Origin: Terriglobus roseus DSM 18391
GTDB lineage: Bacteria > Acidobacteriota > Terriglobia > Terriglobales > Acidobacteriaceae
DNA length: 64,000 nt
Assembly: GCF_000265425.1 (NCBI RefSeq)
Contig: NC_018014.1
Location: forward strand, 1,116,001 to 1,180,000
Reading direction: 5' to 3'
The translations under genes were made by a program, and so were the position numbers. Under the pieces are notes generated by a model. That model made no database searches and was not told where the DNA came from. It saw only the letters and a list, made by a program, of their open reading frames with translations. Of this stretch, positions 9,113-18,369 are shown piece by piece (position 1 is the stretch's first letter; every line of letters begins with the position of its first letter).

Positions 9113-9913
9113 ATGGCTCGATCGACGATTGCCGACTATCTTGTGTACGACACGCCGGAGCGGCTGGCCCAGGCCGCTGCTGAAGTTTTTGCGAAGTATG
9201 CCGTGGATGCTGTTGCGGCACGTGGTGTGGCGCGGATTGCTATCTCAGGCGGCACTACGCCGAAGAGCATGTTCGCTCTGCTGGCGACCGAGCCCTTCCT
9301 GGGGCAGGTGCCGTGGGACAAGCTGCATCTTTATTGGGTGGATGAGCGGTGTGTTTCGCCGGAGGATGCGGATTCCAACTTCCGCATGACGTTTGAGCAG
9401 TTGCTATGCAAGGTGCCGCTGCCGGCGGAGAACGTCTACCGCATGGAAGGCGAGATGGATCCGGAGGAGGCTGCGAATCGTTACGAGGCGATTCTGCGGA
9501 ATACCTTCCGGCTCGAGGGCGCGCAGGCGCCTGCGTTTGATCTGATCTTGTTGGGTATGGGCGATGACGGCCATACGGCTTCGCTGTTCCCGCACACGGA
9601 TGCGATTGATGCGATGGGCCGGCTGGTGGTGGCGAACTTTGTGCCGCAGAAGGACACGTGGCGCATCACGCTGACGTGGACGGTGATCAACCAGGGCAAG
9701 CGTGTTGTGTTCCTGATTGAGGGCGGCACGAAGGCTGACCGGCTGCACGAGGTGCTGCTGGGCGACTATGACCCGGAGCGTCTGCCGGCGCAGTTGATTC
9801 GGCCGGAGAACGGTCATATTGGATTGTTGCTGGACGCTGAGGCTGCGCGCCGACTGCCGAAGGTTGGCATGGTGGACGATGCAGAGACGGGAACACTGGA
9901 GTTGACTCGATGA
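9113..9913 (+). CDS. pgl: 6-phosphogluconolactonase
   Basis: Hydrolyses 6-phosphoglucono-1,5-lactone to 6-phosphogluconate. The 266-residue protein has the NagB/RpiA-like fold signatures: IAISGGTTPKSMFALLA near the N-terminus, the WVDERCVSPEDADSNFRM block and LLGMGDDGHTASLFP. The start is the ATG at 9113, with AGAGGA 8 bases upstream; an ATG further upstream at 9062 has no good ribosome site. Its TGA overlaps the ATG of glk (ATGA), so the two are translationally coupled. It fills the step between the neighbouring zwf and gnd products. Confidence 0.94.
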   Translation: MARSTIADYLVYDTPERLAQAAAEVFAKYAVDAVAARGVARIAISGGTTPKSMFALLATEPFLGQVPWDKLHLYWVDERCVSPEDADSNFRMTFEQLLCKVPLPAENVYRMEGEMDPEEAANRYEAILRNTFRLEGAQAPAFDLILLGMGDDGHTASLFPHTDAIDAMGRLVVANFVPQKDTWRITLTWTVINQGKRVVFLIEGGTKADRLHEVLLGDYDPERLPAQLIRPENGHIGLLLDAEAARRLPKVGMVDDAETGTLELTR

Positions 9914-10956
9914 TTCTTGCAGGTGATGTAGGCGGCACCAAGGTCGACCTGGCGCTGTATAGCTTTGACGGTGGCAAGTTGACCGTCGTCCGCACGAAGA
10001 AGTTCCCCGCCAGCGGTTATGCCAGCCTGCAGGATGTGGTCCTGGAGTTCCTGAAGGATCCGGATGTGGAGCGCAAGGTCGAGGAGCAGGTGGTCGCTGC
10101 CTGCTTTGGCTGCCCGGGACCTGTGAAGGATGGGCATCTGAAGCTGACGAATCTGCCCTGGGAGCTGGATTCGCGCGACCTGTCGAAGATCCTGGATATC
10201 GAGCACATCTTCCTGATCAACGATCTGGAAGCGAACGGGTACGGCATCGCAGAGCTTGGGCCGGAGCAGGTGTTCGAGCTGGAACCGGGTGACAAGTCGG
10301 CGATTGGCCACCGTGCGCTGGTGTCTGCGGGCACCGGCCTGGGCGAGGCGTTGCTGGTTTGGAATGCCGCTGCGCGACGGCACGTGCCATTGGCGAGTGA
10401 GGGCGGCCACGTCGACTGGGCTCCGCGGAATCCGCTGGAGATCGAGATGCTGATCTGGCTGCAGGCGAAGCTGAAGGGCCGTGTGTCCTCGGAGCGCGTG
10501 GTGAGCGGCCTTGGCCTGAAGAACATCTACGAGTTTCTGCGCGACGGCAAGAAGATGGAAGAGCCCGCGTGGCTGCGGGAGCGCCTGGAGACGGAAGATC
10601 CGAACTTCGTAATTGGGACGACGGGCGAAGACGGATCGTGCGAATTGACGGCGAAAGTGCTGGAGATGTTCACGGCTGCGTATGGCGCCGAGTGCGGCAA
10701 CATGGGCTTGAAGCTGCTGGCAGCGGGCGGTGTGTATCTTGGCGGTGGTATTCCACCGAAGATTCTGAAGACGCTGAAGTCAGGGCCATTCCGCCAGGCA
10801 TTCCTGGATAAGGGCCGGTTGTCGCCGCTGCTGCACACGATTCCTGTTCGGGTGATCCTGGAAGAGAAGTGTGCGCTGATTGGTGCGGCCGCGTACGCAG
10901 AGGCGCGGGCTGCAGAGCTGAGCGGCCACAGTGAGCGGGCTGCTTCGACGCCGTAG
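9910..10956 (+). CDS. glk: Glucokinase
   Basis: ATP-dependent phosphorylation of glucose to glucose 6-phosphate, the substrate of the adjacent zwf product. The 348-residue protein belongs to the E. coli-type glucokinase family: phosphate-1 motif LAGDVGGTKVDLAL at residue 3, INDLEANGYG with the catalytic Asp, SAGTGLGEALLVW and the C-terminal GGVYLGGGIPPKIL adenosine motif. It overlaps pgl by four bases. A strong terminator follows, so it likely ends the sugar-catabolism transcript that starts with the glucoamylase or transketolase gene. Confidence 0.94.
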   Translation: MILAGDVGGTKVDLALYSFDGGKLTVVRTKKFPASGYASLQDVVLEFLKDPDVERKVEEQVVAACFGCPGPVKDGHLKLTNLPWELDSRDLSKILDIEHIFLINDLEANGYGIAELGPEQVFELEPGDKSAIGHRALVSAGTGLGEALLVWNAAARRHVPLASEGGHVDWAPRNPLEIEMLIWLQAKLKGRVSSERVVSGLGLKNIYEFLRDGKKMEEPAWLRERLETEDPNFVIGTTGEDGSCELTAKVLEMFTAAYGAECGNMGLKLLAAGGVYLGGGIPPKILKTLKSGPFRQAFLDKGRLSPLLHTIPVRVILEEKCALIGAAAYAEARAAELSGHSERAASTP

Positions 10957-10981
10957 CAGAGTGTTTACAGAGTAGTCACGG

Positions 10982-11011
10982 TGGCCGCTTCCTTTTGGGA
11001 AGCGGCCATTT
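10982..11011 (+). terminator. Rho-independent terminator after glk
   Basis: An 11-bp perfect stem (10982-10992 with 10998-11008, arm TGGCCGCTTCC), loop TTTTG, then TTTCGTTTT. It marks the end of the pentose phosphate/glucokinase block. Confidence 0.85.
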
Positions 11012-11060
11012 CGTTTTGCAATTAGGTGCGCGTGTCTTTCCGAAATTGGTTCGTCGATGA

Positions 11061-11080
11061 AATATCTTCGAAACGATATT
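11061..11080. promoter_or_regulatory. Inverted repeat upstream of the diguanylate cyclase gene
   Basis: AATATC at 11061-11066 is mirrored by GATATT at 11075-11080 with an 8-nt spacer, inside a locally AT-rich stretch. It lies about 150 bp before the diguanylate cyclase start and could be an operator. No regulator can be named from it. Further down the leader, CGCAAC (11149-11154) can pair with GTTGCG (11205-11210), so the transcript may fold. Confidence 0.3.
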
Positions 11081-11233
11081 GCACGAATTTATGCGTTCGG
11101 ACAGAATTCCCAGTAAAGTCTAGACACAATACTTAAGCACCCCTGAAGCGCAACGAAAGTTTTGCCTCCCGATGGCCTTCTCCCGGTACTTACGGGCATG
11201 GGCTGTTGCGGATGGCGGAAGGTTGGACGGTAG

Positions 11234-12382
11234 ATGCACCTCCTACATATTCAGCACGTCGTGTTCTTAGCGTTATGCATGATGCTGATATTGACCAATG
11301 CCGGGATGTACCGGGGCATTGGGGGTGTCCGTAACTTCCTGATCTACAACGCATTTCTGTTGGTTGCAGCGACTGCGGTGATGCTGCGCGGATCGATTCC
11401 GGAACCGCTGTCGATCGTCGGAGCTACGACGACGTTCTTCATTGCGTATTTCTATCTCTTGCGCGGGCTCGAGGATCTGTTCGGGATCAGCCCCTGGCAG
11501 CGGATGTTGCAGGGCGTACTGGTGCTGGCGGGATTTGCGATCGTGCTGCAGTATGGCCTGATCCATCCAAATACGAGTCAGCGGCTGGCGTGGTTCAGCC
11601 TGGTGCTGGGACTGCAGCAGTGGAATACGGCGCTGGTGATCCTGGCGCGGTCGGGCACAAAGTGGAAGATTGGCCTGCCCATGTCGGTGATGCTGCTGAT
11701 GCTGGGGTTGGCGAACCTGATCCGGCTGGTGGGCGTTGGCTTTCATGGAGCGCCGTCGAACTACCTGGACAGTGGCTTTTTCCTGCAGGCGATTGTGATC
11801 ACGACGACGTGCCTGCAGTGCGGGGTTATTGTTGCGTACGTGTGGATCACGATGGCGCTGCTGCGGCAGGACCTGGAGGTGCAGGCGTCGACCGATGCGC
11901 TGACCGGGACGCTGAACCGGCGGGCCGTGGAGATGGTGGCGGACCGGGAGTTGCTGCTGTCTCGCAGGAAGGGGAGCCGCCTGTCCGCGCTGGCGCTGGA
12001 TCTGGACAACTTCAAGCAGATCAACGACCGGCATGGGCACCACTGCGGCGATGCTGTGCTGGTTGCCGTGGCGCAGTGTCTGCGTGGCGCTTTGCGTGAG
12101 GGCGATCAGCTGGCGCGTGTGGGTGGCGACGAGTTCCTGGCGGTGCTGCCGAAGACGAGCCTGGAGACAGCCGGGGAGATTGCGGAGCGCGTTCGGGTTG
12201 CCGTGGCCGAGCTGCAGGTGCGGTGCGGCGATGAGATGGAGAGCGTAACGGCGAGCGTGGGATTCGCGGAGTTGACGGATGACTCGGAGATTGGCTGGGA
12301 CCACATGATGACGCGTTGCGACCAGGCAATGTACAGCGTGAAGCGTGCTGGTGGAAACCAGACGTTGACGAGCCCGGTCTAA
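11234..12382 (+). CDS. Membrane diguanylate cyclase (GGDEF)
   Basis: Predicted to make cyclic di-GMP from two GTP. The first 215 residues hold about six or seven hydrophobic segments and form a membrane sensor of unknown ligand. The C-terminal catalytic domain has an intact active site (GGDEF at residues 297-301) and a product-inhibition I-site RxxD (Arg288, Asp291) at the standard spacing, so feedback-inhibited activity is expected. The LDNFKQINDRHGHHCGD segment is the usual GTP-binding region. The start is the ATG at 11234 with a weak ribosome site. It is monocistronic or at most linked to the aminopeptidase 49 bp downstream. Confidence 0.9.
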   Translation: MHLLHIQHVVFLALCMMLILTNAGMYRGIGGVRNFLIYNAFLLVAATAVMLRGSIPEPLSIVGATTTFFIAYFYLLRGLEDLFGISPWQRMLQGVLVLAGFAIVLQYGLIHPNTSQRLAWFSLVLGLQQWNTALVILARSGTKWKIGLPMSVMLLMLGLANLIRLVGVGFHGAPSNYLDSGFFLQAIVITTTCLQCGVIVAYVWITMALLRQDLEVQASTDALTGTLNRRAVEMVADRELLLSRRKGSRLSALALDLDNFKQINDRHGHHCGDAVLVAVAQCLRGALREGDQLARVGGDEFLAVLPKTSLETAGEIAERVRVAVAELQVRCGDEMESVTASVGFAELTDDSEIGWDHMMTRCDQAMYSVKRAGGNQTLTSPV

Positions 12383-12431
12383 CCTCTGCCATTCGGCGCC
12401 TAGTCCTGGTTGACGGGCTTAGACTGTTGCC

Positions 12432-15020
12432 ATGCGGAACCGTTTTCTTGCCCTGACTTCCCCTCTTGTTGTTGCCCTGAGTGTGTCGCCGATGCTGGCG
12501 CAGCGCCTGCCTTCGGATGTTCATCCCGAGCACTATGCGTTGCACATTACGCCGGACCTGAAGGCCGCATCCTTTACCGGGGACGAGACGATCGATGTGA
12601 CGCTGGACCATCCGGCGAATGCCATCACGCTGAATGCGATCGAGCTGAAGATCACCAGTGTGAAGGCCATTGCGCAGCGTACCGGTGAAGCGCAAGCGCC
12701 GACGATGGGGCAGACCGGAACTGTTGCGTATGACGAAGGGAAGCAGCAGGCTACGTTTACCTTTGCCAATCCGCTGCCTGCGGGCAAGGTGACGCTGTCG
12801 ATTGCGTATACGGGCATTCTGAATGACAAGCTGCGCGGGTTCTACCTGTCGAAGACGGCCAAGCGCAATTATGCCGTGACGCAGTTTGAATCGACGGATG
12901 CGCGACGGGCATTCCCGAGCTTTGACGAGCCGGCGATGAAGGCGACGTTCGACCTGTCGCTGACGATCGACAGGGGCGATATCGTCATTGCGAATACGAA
13001 CATGCTGAGCGACAAGCCTGCGGCGAACGGGATGCACACGCAGACGTTTGCGACGACGCCGAAGATGTCGACGTACCTGCTGGCGTTCCAGGTGGGCGAC
13101 TGGGTTTGTACTTCGGGTAAGGCGGATGGGACGCCGATCCGGAGCTGTTCGACGCCGGACAAGATCGCACTGACGCCGTTTGCGCTGCATGCCGCCGAGC
13201 ACTTTCTGCACTACTACAACCGTTACTTTGGCGTGAAGTATGCGATGCCGAAGCTGGACATGATCGGCATCCCGGATTTTGAAGCGGGCGCCATGGAGAA
13301 CTGGGGCTGCATCACCTATCGCGAGACGGCGCTGCTGGTGGATGACAAGGCACCGCTGGCTGCGAAGAAGCTGGTTGCGGTGGACGTTGCGCACGAGATG
13401 GCGCACCAGTGGTTTGGCGACCTGGTGACGATGCAGTGGTGGGACAATCTTTGGCTGAACGAGGGCTTTGCGACGTGGATGGAGTACAAGGCCGTCGATG
13501 AGTGGCAGCCGACGTGGGGTTTGCGGGAGGATGCTGCGCAGGATGTGAACCGGACGCTGAACCTGGATGCAGCGCCGCAGACGCGGGCGATCCGCAGCAA
13601 GGCCGATACTCCGGAAGAGATCGAGGAGCAGTTTGACGGCATTGCGTATGGGAAGGCCGGCGCGGTCATCGGCATGGTGGAGCACTACGTGGGGGATGCG
13701 GCGTTCCAGCGCGGGCTGCATGACTACATGCAGACGCATAAGTTTGGGAATGCGACCGCGGAGGATTTCTGGTCGTCGCAGACTGCGGCGAGCGGGAAGC
13801 CAGTGGACAAGATCATGGCGAGCTTTGTGGAGCAGCCGGGCGAGCCGCTGCTGCGCTTCACAGCGAATGGTGCGGGGAAGTATGACGTGGCACAGAGCCG
13901 CTTCTATTTGTCGCCGCCGTCGAATGTCGATCCGCAGGAGTGGACGGTGCCTGTGTGCGTGAAGGGTGCGGCGTGCCAGGTGGTGAGCGGAGCCGGGAGT
14001 GTGACGGTGCCGGCGAAGAGTTCACTGGCGAATGCGGATGAGAAGGGGTTCTATCGCAGCGATTACGATGCTGCGACATTGAAGAAGGTGATGGCTTCGG
14101 CGACGACGTTTACTGCTCCGGAGCGTATTGGGCTGGTGGGCGATCGTTATGCGCTGATGCGGTCGGGGCAGGGGACGGTGGGGTCGTACCTGGACCTGGT
14201 GGCGACGCTGCGTGCGGATGAGAATCCGATGGTGCTGGAGCAGAGCCTGGAGGGATTGGGGTCGATCCGGGATCGTCTGGCTTCGGATGCGCAGCGGGCG
14301 CAGTTGTTGAAGTGGACACGCGCGCAGTTTGGGCCGGTTTACACGGGTTTGCCGTCGGCGAAGAAGGGGGAGACACCGCTGGCTGGGGAGCGGCGTGCGG
14401 ACCTGTTCCAGGTGCTGGGTGCGGCGGGCGATCCGGCGGTGGTTGCCGAGGCGAACGCGATGATGAAGCGGTACTTTGCGGGCGATCATGCGGCGGATCC
14501 GGCACTGACGGCGGCTGCGCTGAGGATTGCAGCGTCGCACGGGGATGCTGCGTTCTATGACACGGTGCAGCGTGCCGCGGAGGCGTCAAACGATCCTGTG
14601 GAGAAGAACCGGCTGCTGGTGTCGCTGGCGCAGTTCACGGATCCGGCGCTGGTGCAGCGGACGATCGATTATGCGACGAGTGGTAAGGTGCGTAACCAGG
14701 ACAGCTGGATCCTGCTGTCGGTGTTGCTGGGCCGGCCGGACACGCGTGCGGTTGCGTGGGAGTACATGAAGGAGCACTGGGACAAGGTGCAGGCACAGTT
14801 GACGGTGGCGAGCGGCCAGAGGGTGGTGGCGGCGACGGGAAACTTCTGCTCGACGGAGGATCGCGCGGATGTGCAGGCGTTCTTTGCGGCGCACCCGGTT
14901 CCGGCTACCGAGCGTTCGTTGCGGGATGCGTTGGGCAACATCGATAGCTGCGTAAAGTTTCGTGCACAACAGCAGTCGGGCCTGCAACAATGGCTCACCA
15001 GCACAACGATCTCTCAGTAA
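12432..15020 (+). CDS. Exported M1-family zinc aminopeptidase
   Basis: The 862-residue protein removes N-terminal amino acids from peptides. An N-terminal signal peptide of about 24 residues ends near LAQ, so the enzyme is probably periplasmic. The exopeptidase motif GAMEN is at residues 286-290. The zinc site is HEMAH at 321-325 with the third ligand Glu344 in NEGFATW, the canonical 18-residue spacing. A long helical ERAP1-type C-terminal domain follows. The end of the gene overlaps the first possible start of the next membrane gene by about 30 bases, which suggests co-transcription. Confidence 0.93.
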   Translation: MRNRFLALTSPLVVALSVSPMLAQRLPSDVHPEHYALHITPDLKAASFTGDETIDVTLDHPANAITLNAIELKITSVKAIAQRTGEAQAPTMGQTGTVAYDEGKQQATFTFANPLPAGKVTLSIAYTGILNDKLRGFYLSKTAKRNYAVTQFESTDARRAFPSFDEPAMKATFDLSLTIDRGDIVIANTNMLSDKPAANGMHTQTFATTPKMSTYLLAFQVGDWVCTSGKADGTPIRSCSTPDKIALTPFALHAAEHFLHYYNRYFGVKYAMPKLDMIGIPDFEAGAMENWGCITYRETALLVDDKAPLAAKKLVAVDVAHEMAHQWFGDLVTMQWWDNLWLNEGFATWMEYKAVDEWQPTWGLREDAAQDVNRTLNLDAAPQTRAIRSKADTPEEIEEQFDGIAYGKAGAVIGMVEHYVGDAAFQRGLHDYMQTHKFGNATAEDFWSSQTAASGKPVDKIMASFVEQPGEPLLRFTANGAGKYDVAQSRFYLSPPSNVDPQEWTVPVCVKGAACQVVSGAGSVTVPAKSSLANADEKGFYRSDYDAATLKKVMASATTFTAPERIGLVGDRYALMRSGQGTVGSYLDLVATLRADENPMVLEQSLEGLGSIRDRLASDAQRAQLLKWTRAQFGPVYTGLPSAKKGETPLAGERRADLFQVLGAAGDPAVVAEANAMMKRYFAGDHAADPALTAAALRIAASHGDAAFYDTVQRAAEASNDPVEKNRLLVSLAQFTDPALVQRTIDYATSGKVRNQDSWILLSVLLGRPDTRAVAWEYMKEHWDKVQAQLTVASGQRVVAATGNFCSTEDRADVQAFFAAHPVPATERSLRDALGNIDSCVKFRAQQQSGLQQWLTSTTISQ

Positions 15021-16093
15021 GTCTGCGAGGGCACCAAGCGGTGGAACCACAGGACGCGTACCAGGGTTTTTCACCATCGGCTTACGGCGCGCCTGCGGCG
15101 TATGTGCCGCCGGCGCCGGTCGTACCGGATGCTCAGGGGCCTGCGCCACTGCTGCGGCCGCTGTCGACGGGCGAGATACTTGACCGGACGCTGGCGCTCT
15201 ATCGGCGGCGGTTCTGGCTGTTTGCAGGGATTGGCGCTGTGCCGGCGGTGGTGCTGACGCTGTCGAATATCGTGCGGATGATCGTGGCCGCTTATAAGCA
15301 TCTGCCGACGACGTTCTCGCCTGGCACCGCGCCAAATGCGGTGGCGAACGCGATGGGCACGATGATGCTGCTGCAGGTTTACTTTCTGCCGGCGACGTTG
15401 TTGTTCCTGGTGGCGTATGCGATCTCGCATGCGGCTACTGCGGATGCCGTGGGTTTGATGACGCGCGGATTGACGCCTTCCATTGCGGAGTCGTACCGGC
15501 ATGTGCAGGGCCGATGGCTGCGGTGGAGTGGCATTGCGCTTCGGCAGATCTGGAGTGCCGTGTGGCCGGTCACGATTGGTGCTGTGATTCTGCTGGTGAG
15601 CATCGGTGTTCTGGCACGCCGCGGAAACACACTGCTGACGGGAATCGCGGGGCTGGTTGGATCGTTACTGATGATTGCCGGTAGTGTCTTCGGCATCCTG
15701 AATTTTCTGCGCAATGCGCTGGCTACGCCTGCGGGTGTGAGCGAAGACATGGGCGTGAACGCTGCGATGCGGCGATCAAAGCAACTGGCTGCGGGACGCA
15801 AGGGCCGCATCTTTTTGGCGCTGCTGCTGGTGTATGTGTTGCAGATGGTCGCGGGCGGCATCCAGATCCCGTTTGTGTTGATGGCTTCCACGACGCGCGG
15901 CGCGCAGCATGTGTTGCTGCTGGCGATTGAGCTTGTCGTTGGGTTCGTCGCTACGATGCTGGTGACGCCAGTGGCTTCGATTGCGCTGTACCTGATCTAT
16001 GTGGATGAGCGCGTGCGTCGCGAGGGGTATGACATTGAGGTGCTGATGGAGCGCAGCCTCGTTCCCGTGGCGAGCGACGTTCTTGAGGTCTGA
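14990..16093 (+). CDS. Multi-pass membrane protein, glycerophosphodiesterase-membrane-domain-like
   Basis: A 367-residue protein with a Pro/Ala-rich cytoplasmic N-terminus of about 70 residues, then the phrase LSTGEILDRTLALYRRRFWLF and about six hydrophobic segments. That phrase is typical of the widespread membrane domain annotated with glycerophosphoryl diester phosphodiesterase homologues; no catalytic domain is attached. The start is uncertain: the ATG at 14990 overlaps the aminopeptidase, while the GTG at 15041 has GAGGG 10 bases upstream and would remove 17 residues. It is the first gene of the MoxR/DUF58 membrane module and is probably a structural or transport component. Its function is unknown. 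Confidence 0.75.
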   Translation: MAHQHNDLSVSLRGHQAVEPQDAYQGFSPSAYGAPAAYVPPAPVVPDAQGPAPLLRPLSTGEILDRTLALYRRRFWLFAGIGAVPAVVLTLSNIVRMIVAAYKHLPTTFSPGTAPNAVANAMGTMMLLQVYFLPATLLFLVAYAISHAATADAVGLMTRGLTPSIAESYRHVQGRWLRWSGIALRQIWSAVWPVTIGAVILLVSIGVLARRGNTLLTGIAGLVGSLLMIAGSVFGILNFLRNALATPAGVSEDMGVNAAMRRSKQLAAGRKGRIFLALLLVYVLQMVAGGIQIPFVLMASTTRGAQHVLLLAIELVVGFVATMLVTPVASIALYLIYVDERVRREGYDIEVLMERSLVPVASDVLEV

Positions 16094-16102
16094 GCTGACT
16101 GC

Positions 16103-17137
16103 ATGCGGATTCTGACGGCGGCGGGCCGTACCACTGCAGTTGTGCTGATGCTGGTCGCTGCTTTGGGAGTGGCGCGGGCGCAGCCGCAAATGCCGGCGAT
16201 GGTGCCGCGCGCCGGACTGCCGCCGCTGCGGGATGTTTCCGCGACACAATATCGAGAGCACCTGGATCGTCTGCGGCGATTGGTCGCGGATTGCGGACGT
16301 CTTATCACGGCATGCGATGCGGCTGCGGTTGGCGATGACGATCGCGTTGCCACGCCTGATGGCACCAAGGTGGTGGAGCGGTTTGGCTGGTTGCGGAGTT
16401 TGCTGGATGACAGCAACGATCCGACGCACCAGTTGCGGGCAGAGCTGTTGCCGCGTGCGGGCGAGCGGCTGGTAGAGCAGCAGGCAGAGATGGATGCGTT
16501 GCCGAAGGCTGCTGCGCTGGCGGCGGAGCAGCGACGCGCACGCGATGGAGTGCTGGCACGTAAGGAGTTCCGAACGGCCGAGGCGGAGTACTCGCTGACG
16601 GAGCGGATTGGTGCGTGGATCTCGCGACAGATCTCAAAGTTGTTTGGTGGTGTGTCGAAGCTGGGCCGCATGGCTCCGTGGCTGGGTACGGCGTTGCAGT
16701 GGGGCACGCTGATGCTTGCGTTGTCGCTGCTGGTGTTGTGGGTGCTTCGCGCGCTGGACCGGCAACGGATTGCGCTGGGCAGGCTGGGTGGTGATGCTGC
16801 TCGCGCGCAGGCCGATGCGGAGTCGCGGGCATGGGCGAATCTTGCGCGGACGCATGCTTCAAAGGCGGAGTGGCGCGATGCGGTGCACTGTCTTTACTGG
16901 GCTTCGATTGTTGCGCTGGAGGATCGGCGGACGCTGCGTCGCAGTGGCACGCGGACACCGCGCGAGGCACTGCAGTTGATCGATCCTGCATCGCACCTGC
17001 GTGAGCCGCTGCGTGCGCAGACCGGTGCGTTTGAGCGGATCTGGTATGGGCAGCAGGCTGCGGCTGAGTCGGACTACAACGAGGCTTTGGAGCACTATAG
17101 CGTGCTGCATCCTGCAGGCAGGGAGGCGCGGGCTTGA
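16103..17137 (+). CDS. DUF4129 domain protein with signal peptide and one membrane span
   Basis: A 344-residue protein with a cleavable signal peptide (ends near ARAQ), an extracytoplasmic helical region (about 30-185), one membrane span around residues 190-215 and a cytoplasmic DUF4129 domain. The C-terminal phrase with WRDAVHCLYWASI and the terminal YNEALEHY are characteristic of DUF4129, which elsewhere is often fused to transglutaminase domains. No catalytic residues are evident. Its stop codon overlaps the TTG start of the DUF4350 gene, indicating tight coupling. The role is unknown; its partners suggest a membrane-associated complex run by the MoxR ATPase. Confidence 0.82.
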   Translation: MRILTAAGRTTAVVLMLVAALGVARAQPQMPAMVPRAGLPPLRDVSATQYREHLDRLRRLVADCGRLITACDAAAVGDDDRVATPDGTKVVERFGWLRSLLDDSNDPTHQLRAELLPRAGERLVEQQAEMDALPKAAALAAEQRRARDGVLARKEFRTAEAEYSLTERIGAWISRQISKLFGGVSKLGRMAPWLGTALQWGTLMLALSLLVLWVLRALDRQRIALGRLGGDAARAQADAESRAWANLARTHASKAEWRDAVHCLYWASIVALEDRRTLRRSGTRTPREALQLIDPASHLREPLRAQTGAFERIWYGQQAAAESDYNEALEHYSVLHPAGREARA

Positions 17138-18369
17138 GCGGCAATGCGGATCGCCGGATTGTGCTGTGGCTGCTGGCGGCGGTGGTCGTTGTCGTGGGGT
17201 TGACGGCGTTCGTTGCTCCGGTGACGCATGACGACGATCCCAAGCCGACGACGTATAACTCGGGCACGCATGGAGCGAAGGGCGCGTATCTGCTGCTGGG
17301 TGATCTTGGCTATGAGGTTTCGCGATCGGATGTTGCGGCTGCGGCGGCTCTCGATGAAGCGGATGCTCCGCACACCACGTACATTCTGGCTGAGCCGCGT
17401 GGGCCATCGGAGAGTGAACAGAAGCTGCAGTATGGCGCGGTCGAGCGCTTTCTGCAGCGCGGTGGACGTGTGCTGGCGACGGGATTTCGCGGTGCTTACT
17501 TTCTGCCGGGCGGACGCACGGGAGCGGCGACACAGTTCCTAGGTGAGCTTTGTACGACGGTGCCCGAGGGCGCCGGTGTGCTGGCGCAGGTGGGTTCTGT
17601 TTCCACGTATGACGCGACGCCGTGGAACGCGCCGGAGCCAGCGGTGCGCGTGGATCAGCGGTGTGGCAGCGATGCGGTGGTGGTGCATCGGCCGTATGCG
17701 AATGGCGGCGAGATGGTGTGGTGGAGTTCGGCCGAGGCGCTGACGAATCGCGGCATTGCGCAGGACAACAGTCTGCGGCTGCTGTTGCTTTCGGTAGGTC
17801 CTGCGAAGGGTGCGGGCGCGCGGCGTGTAATCTTCGACGAGTTCTATCACGGGGAGCAGGCTTCGGCGGTGGACTACCTGAAGGGCCTGCCGCTGCGTTC
17901 GCTGGCGGTGCAGGTTGGCCTGGTGGTGGTGTTGCTGCTGTTCAGCTATAGCCGCCGCAGCGGGCCCATTCGCGAGCCGTTAGTTGTGCCTCGGACTTCG
18001 CCGATTGAGTTTGCGCGAAATATGGGCGCTCTGTACGAGCGGGCTGGTGTGACGGAACCCGCGACGGAGGCTGCGCGCAGGCGGCTGGTGCAGTTTTTAG
18101 TGAGCGGCTGCGGACTGACACAGGCTGCCGCGACTGCGGATGCGCATGCCGTTGCGACGAGCGTGGGCGATCGGTTTGGGATTGATCCGCAGCCTTTGCA
18201 GAAGGTGCTGGAGCGGGCGGATGCAGCGCGGTATGACAAGCTGCGTCCGCGGGATGCGCTGGTACTGGTGCAGGCGGTGGATCGCGAGATTGTGCGTCTT
18301 CGTGCGGCATTGCCCGCGAGCGCAAATCATTCATTCGGTAAGTTAACCAATCAAGTGGAGACGACGTGA
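17134..18369 (+). CDS. DUF4350 domain membrane protein
   Basis: A 411-residue protein: N-terminal membrane anchor (about 8-30), then an extracytoplasmic DUF4350 domain with the sequence SGTHGAKGAYLLLGDLGY. This class I glutaminase/Abf2-like fold is common in MoxR operons. A second membrane span lies near residues 250-270, followed by a cytoplasmic helical tail. The start is the TTG at 17134, overlapping the previous stop (TTGA); no ATG nearby keeps the anchor. It ends in a GTGA overlap with the MoxR gene. No enzymatic residues can be assigned. Confidence 0.8.
   Translation: MSGNADRRIVLWLLAAVVVVVGLTAFVAPVTHDDDPKPTTYNSGTHGAKGAYLLLGDLGYEVSRSDVAAAAALDEADAPHTTYILAEPRGPSESEQKLQYGAVERFLQRGGRVLATGFRGAYFLPGGRTGAATQFLGELCTTVPEGAGVLAQVGSVSTYDATPWNAPEPAVRVDQRCGSDAVVVHRPYANGGEMVWWSSAEALTNRGIAQDNSLRLLLLSVGPAKGAGARRVIFDEFYHGEQASAVDYLKGLPLRSLAVQVGLVVVLLLFSYSRRSGPIREPLVVPRTSPIEFARNMGALYERAGVTEPATEAARRRLVQFLVSGCGLTQAAATADAHAVATSVGDRFGIDPQPLQKVLERADAARYDKLRPRDALVLVQAVDREIVRLRAALPASANHSFGKLTNQVETT

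Noticed and set aside
12021..13739. Long minus-strand frame across the end of the cyclase and the M1 peptidase
   Set aside because: It crosses two real genes and lacks any recognisable fold pattern.
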